NCBI GenBank assembly: GCA_028023455.1 | Contig: JAQFVV010000027.1 | Span: 5,765,845-5,829,844, forward strand | Origin: Epiperipatus broadwayi | Lineage: Eukaryota > Onychophora > Udeonychophora > Euonychophora > Peripatidae | DNA: 64,000 bases | Direction of reading: 5' to 3' | In this document: piece by piece, positions 1-9,929 of the stretch | Layout of the letters: each line of letters opens with the position of its first letter | How positions within the stretch are numbered: position 1 is the first letter of the stretch | Made by a program: the position numbers and the translations under genes | Notes under the pieces: model-generated | What the model saw: the letters and a program-made list of their open reading frames with translations, nothing else | Database searches by the model: none | Told to the model about the DNA's origin: nothing

Positions 1-189
1 TATGCTACTGATTAATACAAGATCCACTTGCTAATAACTGAACGAGACCCCCACCCCCAATCCATTTTCCATTCTGTTAAAACCCAAGGCAAAATGGCAG
101 TATAATAATTTTATAAAATCGTTGCCTGGAATTTTTAAAAGTTTTATGTTTTTATCAAAGATTTGAAATACAGGAATTCTTATACCTGG

Positions 190-530
190 AACTTAATTGT
201 AAATATAGGGGATTTGAACTCAGACTTTCAAGCAACATTCAACTATCCAAACTATCTCAACTACTGATACACATGACCACACACACACGTAGAAAAGATA
301 AATAATCACCAATAGAGTATTTCGTGCTGAACCAGCACTCATCAGTTGATCCAGATTATCATCTCCCACACATGTATATAATCAGTGCTCAATTTATATT
401 AAAATTGCAAATCTTTATACTTTAATGGACAGGCTTTAATCTACTCCAACTTCCAACTCTTCAGCCATCCACAGCATTGAAAATCTGATGATAGAATGCC
501 CAAATCCCATGCTGATGGCAATATTGTTGT
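190..530 (-). repeat. R1 dispersed repeat, copy 1 (SINE-like module)
   Basis: This is one copy of a repeat seen at 540-790, 950-1215, 2170-2690, 26663-27294 and partly at 35575-35660. Read on the minus strand it holds a shared core, GATGAGTGCTGGTTCAGCA, then a CA/TG-rich stretch, a TGGTCATGTG word and a GAGTTCAAATCC word that resembles a Pol III B box. On the plus strand the core is followed by TTTAATGGACAGGCTT and a CATTGAAAATCTGATGATG stretch. It has no coding capacity. The 26.7-kb copy shows that the module can form the arms of a foldback insertion, so the SINE reading is an inference. Confidence 0.6.
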
Positions 531-539
531 TATGCCAAT

Positions 540-790
540 GTTGACCTCAAGTCACTCTGACCCCTCATGTATAGGATATTTAAATACCTAGAACCAGAAC
601 TCATCAGATGGGTCAGATCATAATCTCCCATATATATATAATCAATATTCAGCTCATATTAAGATAGCAATTCCTTAAACTTTAATGGACAGACTTCAAT
701 ATTCTCACCCTTCCAACAATTCTACCATCCATTTCATTCAAAAACCAATGATGGTATGCTCAAAACCTTTGGTGGGTTTGATATTGTAGT
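540..790 (-). repeat. R1 dispersed repeat, copy 2 (partial)
   Basis: It shares the ACTCATCAGATGGGTCAGAT core, the following ATATATAATCAATA stretch and the TTTAATGGACAGACTTCAAT block with copy 1, in the same order and orientation. It lacks the B-box-like end. With copies 1 and 3 it makes a loose cluster of three diverged copies in the first 1.2 kb. Confidence 0.5.
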
Positions 791-949
791 CACCTCCATA
801 TAGACATTAGGTCAATCTAATCCCTCATATTATCAAACCATTCTATATTCATTTATATTAATAGGAGAGGGATGGACTGGACTTATACTATGATGTAAAC
901 TATTTCCAAGGCAATTTGTAATTAATCATTTCATCCAGTATATTGAATT

Positions 950-1215
950 TTTTACTATAGTAAATAGAGGAATTTGAACTTAGAATTTGCAGTCTATATT
1001 CATCATCCTATTCATATCAAACAACTGGGTCACATGACCACACACATGTGAAAAAGATGATTCACAATGTATGTATTTCATGTCGAACCAGTACTTATCA
1101 GTTGGACCAGATAATCCCCCACACATCAGTGCTCGGCTTATATTGAGACAGCAAATTTTAATGGAGAGGCTTCAATATTCTCACCCTTCCAACTAATCAT
1201 TTGTCCATTTCATTG
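950..1215 (-). repeat. R1 dispersed repeat, copy 3
   Basis: It begins with GAGGAATTTGAACTTAG (degenerate complement of a B box), then GACCACACACATGTG, the CAGTACTTATCAGTTGGACC core and the ATGGAGAGGCTTCAATATTC block, in the same order as copy 1. It ends near a CATTTCATTGAAA remnant of the distal part. Confidence 0.5.
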
Positions 1216-2050
1216 AAATATTTGATCATTACCATAATTATGCATTACATTTTCTGAAAAACTTCATTTGTAACCAGAGAGAGAATAAAAAAAAACAAAG
1301 CTGATGAGATATTGGTATAAGTATGCACTAATTAATTATGCTCTCATTTATGTAAATTATATGCTCTATTTATTCAAATTTTTTTAAAATTTTGATCAGT
1401 TTCAATTATTAATTATATTTCTTGTTGAATCTTATTATGTTACACAATCTCTGGGGGGAGGGTGTTCTACTTTCGCAATATTATTATTTTTGACAGATCT
1501 TGTCCCACATCTGTTAGAGATATTTATGGGACTCCTAGATGTTCATTTACATAAATATAGACCAATTCTTATATATTTATTGTAGGAAATTTTGTTTAGA
1601 TCCTAGATTTTCTATTGTAAGTAGTAAATATCAATGACTACATCAAATTTTTTCAAAACTTCCAATCAGGAACAACTTATTTATTGTGATCCCAAATTAT
1701 TTAATAAACAGTCAATGCTTATATTAGATGATGGAATTAGTCCAATATATAAATAGAATATATTAAATCATTTGGGATCATAAACATATGCAAGAATGTT
1801 CTTTGAATTTAACTAATACCAGTTATTTGACTTTTAAAAAAGATTTACTCATTGCTTGTATTATACTAAATAATATTTTATGTGTATTTAATTTATTTAA
1901 TTATTATTTTATATTATATTTTCAACTCCTCAAATCTTTCTTGTTTGGGAGTTACATTACTATTAAAATTTTTTTAATAAATCCACCTTTCTTATTACTT
2001 TTATAGCGTTTATTGACTAAACAGAATATAAATGACACTTCCAATGAGTT
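1216..2050. other. AT-rich intergenic stretch
   Basis: I see no supported gene. About 1690-1795 resembles 34865-34990 (both have a CTTATATTAGATGATGGAAT-like core and a short AAATTA/TTGGGAT context), so it is probably another old repeat. The 72-codon open frame at 1788-2006 is AT-rich, low in complexity and resembles nothing I know. Confidence 0.4.
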
Positions 2051-2054
2051 ACAT

Positions 2055-2875
2055 AATGTATGCACGTTTTTTTTTTATCATTGCATCTTTAACATTTAGC
2101 TCAACCCTGTCACAACCCATTCATCAGCCCAAAAGTGTGACCAATCTCTCCTACTATTGATATATTAGAAACATGCACTTTGATCTGGGTCAACTGATGA
2201 GTGCTGCTTCAGTGAGAAATGCACATCTTGGAGATCTTTATATTTTCCACATCTTTGATCATGTTTCAGGGATGTGTGATGGAATAGATGTTTGAAATAT
2301 AATTAAATATATATATCCCTTTTATGTGTATTTAAATGGATGTTTTAGGTCCTATACATGAGGGGTCAATGACAATAATACTGGCAGCAACAAGGGCTTG
2401 AGCATTCCATTTATCACTTGGAGAGTAAAGATAATTGAAGTCTGTCCATTAAAGTTTGAAGATTTGCTATCTTAACATAAATTGAGCCCTGATTATATAT
2501 ATGTGTGGCCAATCATGATCTGGACCAACTGATGAGTGCTGCTTCAGCATGAAATACATATATTGGAGATATATCTTTTTCACATGTATGTGGCCATGCG
2601 TATCGGTTGCAAAAATGGAGTAGACAGCTATAGGGAGCTTAAAAGCATGAGTTTAAACCCCTTCTAAACTAAATACAAAAAGTTAAGTTTAAAGTATTTC
2701 TAAAAATAACATGTATATAAAGTTAATTGGGACATGCTCTATGAATTACTTGAAAAAGTATATGTTTCTAATGTATCAATAGTGGGGACAAGTTGGTCTG
2801 ACTTCTGGGGTACTGGATGGTTGTGATAGGATTGAGCTAAAGGTGAAAAATGCACTGACAAAAACTTGTACGTCT
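2055..2875. repeat. Foldback element with R1 core inside
   Basis: The stretch 2055-2180 is an imperfect inverted copy of 2755-2875. Both arms carry a TTTAGCTCAA(T/C)CC...CACAACC segment and an ATTGATA(T/C)ATTAGAAACAT segment. Between them lies R1 sequence in minus orientation (GTGCTGCTTCAGTGAGAAAT at 2200; GTGCTGCTTCAGCATGAAAT at 2535). There is no coding capacity. The arms and the internal R1 core suggest a non-autonomous foldback element or a rearranged pair of R1 copies; no clean target duplication was seen. Confidence 0.5.
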
Positions 2876-3172
2876 CAATGGCCGTTTCAGCTAGTTCCTG
2901 CTCAGTTACATAAAATCTGTGTTATTTATTTAATGCTTATAGAATAAATAAACAATTATGGAATAGTTTTGAGGCCTCCCTTAAAAGATTCCAAGAATCC
3001 CCAAAATTCATGGACAACACTTTTAAGAAAAGTAGACATTGCCCTCAAACGTATTGGAAAATGGGTATTATATCTAAAAATAAGAGCAGAATTACTTTCT
3101 TTTGCTTTCAAAAAAAAATATTGGATGAGAATCACCACATGATCATCAGTTCATATGCTTAAAAATGCTGTT

Positions 3173-3716
3173 AATAAGAGTACCAAACTCTCCGTACAGT
3201 AGTGCCACCAAGTGCAAACCTTTGTAATCAATGGATGCAGGAAGGTTTGTGCATAACATCCTTATCTACTGCTTACTCATCTAGACCAGTTTCTAGCTTG
3301 TGGTTTTCAGTGGCGAACCTTACATCTAGATCTTAGGATCTAATACAACCCTCCAGCAACCACCTTTTACCTACTTATTTAATTATAAAGTTAAGAGTTA
3401 AAATCTATAAAACTATACACAAGTGAATGAGCTTGTGCTCGAAACATTATGTTTTCATCTTGAGCTCCTAGCTTTATAGTTAAACAAGGAGGTGACACAT
3501 CACTGCTGGAGGATTGCATTAGATCCTAAGATCTAGGTGCAGTGCTCTCAAATCTAAGACTCCTCACTGATGAAAGCCACAAGCTAGATACTAGCCTGGG
3601 GATGTTGGATGAGTAGGCACTAGATAGGAATTTTATGCACAAATTTTCCTGCATCCATTGATTACAAAGGTTCACACTTGGTGGCACTACTGCATGAAAA
3701 GTTTGGTACTCTTATT
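3173..3716. mobile_element. F1 foldback/MITE-like element, copy 1
   Basis: The outer ends are inverted: AATAAGAGTACCAAAC at 3173-3188 against GTTTGGTACTCTTATT at 3701-3716. Arms of about 180-210 bp follow, with matched blocks such as AGTAGTGCCACCAAGTG / CACTTGGTGGCACTACT, GGATGCAGGAA / TCCTGCATCC and GATCTTAGGATC / GATCCTAAGATC. The centre (3360-3500) is unpaired AT-rich DNA. A second copy lies at 27799-28222 inside a decayed LINE, which shows that the family is mobile. There is no ORF, so it depends on a transposase made elsewhere. Confidence 0.65.
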
Positions 3717-3725
3717 GAATGAGAA

Positions 3726-4245
3726 TTCTTAAGTTTATACATAAATTAAATTGTCTGTCCAAAGGTGAATTTCACACCTAGGCAATAGAGAACTATGACT
3801 ATGTGACCTTATTTCATGATTTGCTTTGTATTGTAATCATATATTTAATATAATAATATTTAAAACATGTTTTTGTCTCTTTCTTAAACAAAGCTAAAAT
3901 TATTCCCAGCTAATTTCATGATGATTAAGTTAAATGAGCATTTGATTAAATGTTTATTCAATTGTTAATACAATAGTTTGATCATTGCATTTGCTGATAA
4001 TCATTTAGGGAATGATTATTTGAGTTATTGATAGATGCATGGAATTTGGATTTAACGGTCTATTGTTAAGAGTGGCTGTGATAGATAAATCTCTAAAGAT
4101 GCTTGCCAGTTGAAAGTTATTAAATATTTTAAAGTTTTGGGTTTGTGTGGATTAAAATAAAAATTGACTTTAAAGATATTTAACACAATGTTTGTTTAAA
4201 TAAAGAACAAGTTATTCCCGTAATTCATGAGTGAGATTAGAGTTT
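3726..4245. other. AT-rich intergenic stretch, nothing recognised
   Basis: Short TTAA-rich sequence between the F1 element and the inverted segmental copy. There is no open frame of note and no repeat that I could pair with the rest of the window. Confidence 0.4.
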
Positions 4246-4249
4246 ATTT

Positions 4250-5670
4250 CCAAAAAAAAAAATCCAATTTTTTTTTATTTTCTGCTCCTATTTTAAACGT
4301 TTCTATTTCTCACACCCCACATCCCTCCCAGCTGTTATAATCAATAAATGAATTAATTTCACCCTAATAACTTTCAATGATTATTAGTTCATTTTGGTTA
4401 TTTCATTTTGTCTATATAATGATTATATGCTCCATTTGATAATCACTTGCACTTGTTTTTGTATGTGTGCATTTGTTAATCTTATTTCAAAAATCAGTTT
4501 TCGTTATAATAAAGTTTTCAGGTCCGCTTTACTTTATTTCTTAATTATTCACCCGTCCCAACATATACTAAATTTTTATTATCCGGTGTAAATGATTTTA
4601 GACGCCCTCTGCTGTTTCAATTTTCTCTTGGTATTCGATGTAAGATTTAAAAATAGGTGACCCAGTAAAGTATGTTGCATAAAAGAGCAAGTACTGAATA
4701 ACTACCTCCAGTGATGACCAAACTTTGTCAATTGACAATAAATACCCTGCGTGGTTTAGTGCAGTGGTAGAGAATCGGCCTCGAGAGTAAAAGGTCTATG
4801 GATCGCAAGTTGGCTCAACCATTTATAGAGCTTTAATGACCTTCATGCGGCATTCGATTACTTCCTTCTTTTTTTTTACGTGACCATGATACCTGTTTCT
4901 AATATTATTTATTATAATTTGCTTTTAGGCTGAGAACACACACACGAACTCTAATTAGTTATAGAATGAAGTAGATACGGTGAAATAAGGTTCAATAATC
5001 TGATTTGATTTATTGACATCTAATATATAATTATGTCAATAGTAACTATCAAATATGAAACTTAGTATGAATTTAAATGGGTTTATCCATATTATATTAT
5101 AGTATTTTAAAATTACAATTTCATACTAATTTTATCACCGCTTTTATTGTGTCTTTTAAAAAAACGAAGGTTTAATATCGCTCCGGAGTTCATAAGGATT
5201 TGTAGTACCGGAAGTGTAGCCACAATCCATGGACTTTGAGCTCCAGAATCTATCCCTAAATAGCGGACTTTCTTTTATTATTATCAATCACTCAATAAGT
5301 TTTCTGTCGCACGGATATATCCAGAGAGCAGTCACATCATCCATTTCGCCACTTGCTCTCATCATTGCTCAGCTCAACATTCCCTCTGAAACATCTTTCA
5401 TTAAACTTTACTTTATGTATGTCCAATCCAGTTTCTATTTCTTATTACATATGAGCTATATCATCATTAGTTTTCATATCTAAAAATATAGTTGTATACA
5501 CTAAAAATTCTTTGTATAGTATTTATCTGAAATAAATATTTATGCATATGCACACGCACACACACATATATATATGCAACCATCATCATTATTATTAACT
5601 TGCTGTAAACTATGATTGTTCAAACTCAGAGAAAATTTTTTTTTGAATGATTGCAAATTAAACTATCAAG
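4250..5670 (-). repeat. Old inverted paralogue of the 52.2-54.6 kb segment
   Basis: The reverse complement of this interval follows the segment at about 52200-54570 block by block: the TTTTCTGCTCCTATTTT block, TAACTTTCAATGATTATTAG, TCAATTGACAATA, the tRNA-like GTGGTTTAGTGCAGTGGTAG, the GAACACACACACGAACTC block, the CTCCGGAGTTCATA block and the final microsatellite with CTTGCTGTAAACTATGATTG. It is clearly more diverged than copies A and B are from each other. It lacks both hAT insertions found in copy A, so it shows the ancestral empty sites. Confidence 0.75.
4749..4825 (+). repeat. tRNA-derived (SINE-like) module
   Basis: GTGGTTTAGTGCAGTGGTAG resembles the D-arm/A-box region of a tRNA such as tRNA-Gly or tRNA-Glu. 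A weak B-box-like GGATCGCAAGT follows about 40 bp downstream. The same module occurs on the minus strand near 53181-53250 and 60450-60519. The stems are poor, so it is not a functional tRNA gene. Confidence 0.45.
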
Positions 5671-5864
5671 CACAAATATCCTATTGCTACAAGTGTAGAC
5701 AATAGATGGCAGTTGAAATCTTAAACCAGATCTCAAAAGATTATGAAAGACCTTTAAAGTGACCCTACACGAGATGGAAAGCAAAATAAGGAAATTTTCT
5801 GGTGTGAAGAAAGGCTTGTGTCAGTGAAATTACATTAAACATGGAAATGCTTCCTGTTATTTAA

Positions 5865-6620
5865 AAATGGCAACAATACTCATTAGGATTTATGATGTAT
5901 TGTTGAATATTAAACCCTTGAAATTATTCTAGGATGACCATAAGTAATGGAGAACTGCCAGTATTTGTTTAAATGGCCAAAGAGCATATAACTTTACTTT
6001 GTAGCTAGGGAAATGGCAGCTACAGTATATTAAAATTCCAGACTCTCACTTCTGAGGAGAAAGTAATATTATTATTTGGTTGTCTAATCCATTGAAGGTA
6101 TGATTTTACAATAATGGACTCTATATCACATTAGCAAGTTACCAATAAATGATTTTATGATCTTGCCATTGTATTATGAAAATTTTATGGAACATCCTTA
6201 AATGGATGTGTAAGATCAATAAACAATACAAGACTTCCTAAAATGTTCTATGGTGAACTCTATCATTTCATGGAAGTTCTAAGGATTATCTCAAAGACCT
6301 TCTAAAGAAGCGCAATGCCAATTGTTTCCATTGGGAAGATATGGCAATGAATAAAAAACATGGTATTGGAGTATATCAAAACGTTTTTGCTTAAGAAATC
6401 AAAAGACAGCATCCAAAATGTCAGAAAAATGGAACACCATGTTCTGTATAGTTTGTGTATTCATTGTAAAACTAATTTCTAGAGCACCCTCCCTCTCTCT
6501 TCCTTGGAGTTAGAATGGTTCCATTCATTTACAAGGGTTTGCTAGTATTATCATTACTTGGTTGTAGTACCTTATGCCTACTCCTGTTTCCTGGGGATAA
6601 AGTATGCAGAAGTGTACGCT
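5865..6620. repeat. Segment repeated in inverted orientation at 46.4-47.1 kb
   Basis: Blocks such as AGGATTTATGATGTATTG, CAAAGAGCATATAAC, GGGAAATGGCAGCTACAG, TCTCACTTCTGAGGAGAAAG and TTGGTTGTCTAATCCA recur as reverse complements between 46400 and 47100 in mirrored order. There is no coding signal. It precedes an RTE LINE tail here, just as its partner lies next to an RTE tail at 46.05-46.4 kb. Confidence 0.65.
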
Positions 6621-6960
6621 AGGAGTGACCAAAAAAGATTGATAACTGAATACATCAATAAGTGAACAAACAGGTATTACTGACACCATTGAAAGCATTA
6701 AGAGTGGAATTTTGGCTGAACATGCTAGTAGAAAAGATAATAATAGATGAACAGTGGAAGTTTTAAATGGGACTTTAAGAAATTGTAAAAGTTGTAGCAA
6801 AAAAGCACATGGTAGATGGATAGATAAAATACGGGAGTCTACTGGTGTGATGTGGACAAGAGATGCTATGGATCAGAAAAATTTGAGATCTTCATGCAGT
6901 GGATTAATGATTGTTGAAATTGATGATGATAAACACATTTATTAGACTATATATGTTTCA
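6600..6960 (+). pseudogene. RTE LINE 3' remnant (RT C-terminus)
   Basis: On the plus strand the frame at 6754-6945 reads as a decayed version of the C-terminal end of the RTE ORF at 8.6 kb. The order is ...WTVEVLNGTLR, then HGRWIDKIRESTGVMWTRDA, matching WTIEILNWIPR and VRWMDEIRKCAGVMWRREA there. Upstream, partial matches to the region with NVWVREQTGVTDLIEKIK are broken by frameshifts. It is truncated at its 5' side and non-functional. Confidence 0.75.
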
Positions 6961-7029
6961 TCATCAGTAATTATGATAAAAAAAGGTATATACATGGTTT
7001 TATTACTTCGGAGTTCATAAGAAGTTCAA

Positions 7030-7260
7030 ACGCCAGAATCTGTCCTGGGACCTCCTGATCCAAAGTCAGATGCTCTATCAATCGCGCCAAACCGCGCAGT
7101 GATCACCATAATGATGATGATGAGCAGAAAAGCATGCGCACACAATATGAATCTGTCCTAGGATCTCTTGATCCAAGTCAGACGCTCTATCAATTGCGCC
7201 AAACCACGCAGTGATCACCATGATGATGATGATGAGCAGAAAAGCACGCGCACACAATAT
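7030..7260 (-). repeat. Two tandem tRNA-like units (about 112-bp period)
   Basis: Two copies (about 7030-7103 and 7149-7219) each contain, on the minus strand, a GATTGATAGAGC A-box-like word and then CTGACTTTGGATCAGG or its variant. This resembles an anticodon arm with a TTG loop, followed by a weak T-arm in the first copy. The repeat unit ends with an ATGATGATGATGAGCAG tract and a GCGCACACAATAT word. The stems are imperfect, so this looks like a tRNA-derived SINE head or tRNA pseudogenes rather than live tRNA genes. Confidence 0.5.
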
Positions 7261-7264
7261 TTTA

Positions 7265-8600
7265 TCTTATATTTTTATTTAAATATGCAATCTTTATTAG
7301 AACTGAATTGCAGTTTTTTGTAAAATATCACTTCGCCGCTTTCTTTGTCCTGAGGTGTTTATTGGAATATTTGCCTACTATTTACTGCCTTTTTCTCCCC
7401 TTCTCCGTAATTATTTACTAAAAGGTACGTTAAAAGCAATTTATTTTCCATTACCTGTCATCAGAATGTTTTCCATCATTCTTTATTGAAAAATTCACCC
7501 CCTCCCACCTAAAACAGGAATGTGATATAATCGTCGTAGAGATTTAATTAAAAGTTTGTGGCTTTCTTTACTGAAAAGTTTAACTTTTCTCTTAAGGATA
7601 TTCTTTTCATCCCCGTATTAAAAGCAGCGTATTGATTAAATTCTTACAAACGTCATTCTTTATATTACTAAAAGATTATTATGAAAAAAAGATCCCCCCA
7701 TCCCTATTTTAATACTAAACTCATTTATTTGAGTGATTTTTAAACATGTTTTTAATATTGATATTTATAACTAATATTTATGACAATTCTGTAATCGGAA
7801 TGCCAGAATTAAAAGGGTGGCAAAGAAATAGAACTGCTGCTGATGATGGTCGGGAGTTTAGGTGATGTTCGAGAGCCGGAGGTGCCACAGCTGTATGTAA
7901 TCGACACGAGAGCCTAACGCTCCAGAAGGTGACACTATACCACCGGGCTGAAGGGCAGCAGAGATCGCACGGCCGACCGCGAACAAGATTCTTCTAAACA
8001 TTTACTTTTAAATACTCTCAAAATCTCAGATTCTTTTATTGTGTAATATGATTAATAACAACAACAATAATAATAATTATCTTAAAATAATCTCAGCAGG
8101 TGACAATCACGGGTTAGAAACATCTTTTCTTAGGGTTCATATTATAGGCTTAAATGATTTTATTCTTGACATTTTGTACTTTAATTAGAAATGAAGAATA
8201 AATACATAAAACTGAGAATATCAATATTTTAAATTATTAACAGTTATATAAAATATTATTTAAAAACCTTGGAATGTTATTTATGTATAAATAAAATTAT
8301 TTATATAGTACATAATTTTAAGTATAAATTAGCTGAAATATTGCAGCAAGTAGAAAGGACACAGCATTATAACAGTATATCTAAAATAAATTGCAATTAA
8401 TGAAACCTATGACTCAGTGTAATGCAGATGAAATGGATAAGCAAACCAAATCAATAGGACCATTGAGATGTACTCTTTTATAAATAATAAAACTTTATTA
8501 TTATAAGATTTTCTGGTTAATGAATGCAACAGTAATGGCAACGAAAACAAATGTATTTTAATAATAACAAAATATTTATTTACAATATAAGTGAAATAAC
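7265..8600. other. AT-rich intergenic stretch with one tRNA-like patch
   Basis: No gene is supported. Near 7875-7960 there is a GC-richer patch. On the minus strand it reads GGTGGTATAGTGTCACC, an A-box-like word, followed by a GAGCGTTAGGCTCTC hairpin-like word, which suggests another tRNA-derived fragment. The rest is low-complexity AT sequence. Confidence 0.4.
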
Positions 8601-8624
8601 ATTTATTATATATATATCATATTA

Positions 8625-9929
8625 TCAACCATTATCAATCCACTGCAGGATGAAGGTCTCTCCAAGTTTAATCCATCTTCTCCGATCTTTAGCTTCTCTT
8701 CTCCACATCACCCCTGCACACTTTCTTATTTCATCCATCCATCTCACATGTGGTCTCTTTCTGGGTCTTTTACAATCTCTTGGAATCCAGTTTAAAATTT
8801 CAATTGTCCATCTATTATCATCTCTTCTAACAATATGACCAGCCCAACTCCACTTCAATCTTTTAATTTTTTCAATGAGGTCAGTAACACCTGTTTGTTC
8901 TCTTACCCATACATTGCGTTTACGATCGCTTTTTGTTACTCCCAACATACATCTCTCCATACTTCTTTGAGTGGTCTGAAGTCTCTGAATTGCTCTTCTA
9001 TTAAGTGTCCAAGTCTCAGATCCATAAGTAAGAACTGGTAAAACACATTTGTTAAAAACCTTCCTTTTCATACTCATAGGCATATTTTCTTTTAGTATCA
9101 AGTTATTTCTACCAAAAGCACTCCAACCAAGTTTAATTCTATGATTAATTTCCTCCATTATGTTTCCATCTGTATTAATAATCTGACCAAGATATTTGTA
9201 ACTGTTAACTTCTTCTAATTCATCATAATCAATCTTTATTTTCATATTTTGAGCAAATCGATTAAACATTAATTTAGACTTTTTAACATTTACCTTTAGT
9301 CCTACTTTCATCTGATAATTCCTGCAACATTTCCTGCAGATCTGAAGCATTATTTGCAAAAACAACTACATCATCTGCGAAATATAAATGACTTAAATAA
9401 TCACCATTTACTTTCACTCCTTTAGTTTCCCATTTTAATCCACAAAATACTTCATGCAACACTGCTGTAAAAAGTTTTGGAGATATGGAGTCACCTTGTC
9501 TTACACCTTTCTCAATGTTGACTTTCCCAGTGTCATTATGTAATCTAATTGTTGCTGTTGCATTTTTATAAATATTCTTTAAAATATGACAATATCCTGG
9601 ATCTATACCTTGATGATCTAATGCTTTAATCACTGAAAAAATGTTTATAGAATCAAATGCCTTTTCATAATCTACAAATTCTAAGCATAATGGCAACTCA
9701 TATTCATTTGCCCTTTCTATAACTTCTCTCAATACCTGGATATGATCTACTGTACTAAAACCACTTTTAAATCTGGCTTGTTCTCTTGGTTGGTGGAAAT
9801 CCAATGTTCTCTGTAGACGAGTAATAATTATCTTGGTAAAAATTTTATATAAAACTGATAAAAGGCTGATAGGTCTGTAATTTCTAATATCTTCTTTATC
9901 ACCTTTTTTAAATATTAATATTATTACTG
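8625..9929 (-). pseudogene. RTE LINE, 3' half (RT palm to C-terminus)
   Basis: Minus-strand reverse transcriptase of an RTE-clade non-LTR retrotransposon. In order it shows YRPISLLSVLYKIFTKII, motif A FVDYEKAFDS, motif B GVRQGDSISPKLF, motif C LYFADDVVVFA, then after a frameshift VNVKKSKLMFNR, YKYLGQII, the thumb region, GSETWTLNRRAIQRLQT and the typical RTE C-terminal tail with RWMDEIRKCAGVMW. The frameshift (about 9290-9360, probably 2 nt lost after DESR) is also present in the duplicated segment at 12.05 kb. The 5' side stops abruptly at 9929, where an LTR-like element begins. The AT-rich stretch beyond 8625 is the LINE 3' end. The product would have primed reverse transcription at genomic nicks; this copy is dead. 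Confidence 0.9.
9289..9929 (-). repeat. 640-bp direct repeat within RTE RT, copy 1
   Basis: This part of the RT gene is repeated at 12052-12691 in the same orientation. By eye only about eight to ten differences separate the two, for example GTGTCATTATG against GTATCATTATG. Both carry the same frameshift after DESR. Together they flank the 2.1-kb LTR-like element. Confidence 0.85.

Noticed and set aside
7030-7219. Functional tRNA-Gln genes
   Set aside because: An anticodon-like TTG loop is visible but the acceptor and T arms pair poorly, and the units sit in a 112-bp tandem repeat with a microsatellite.
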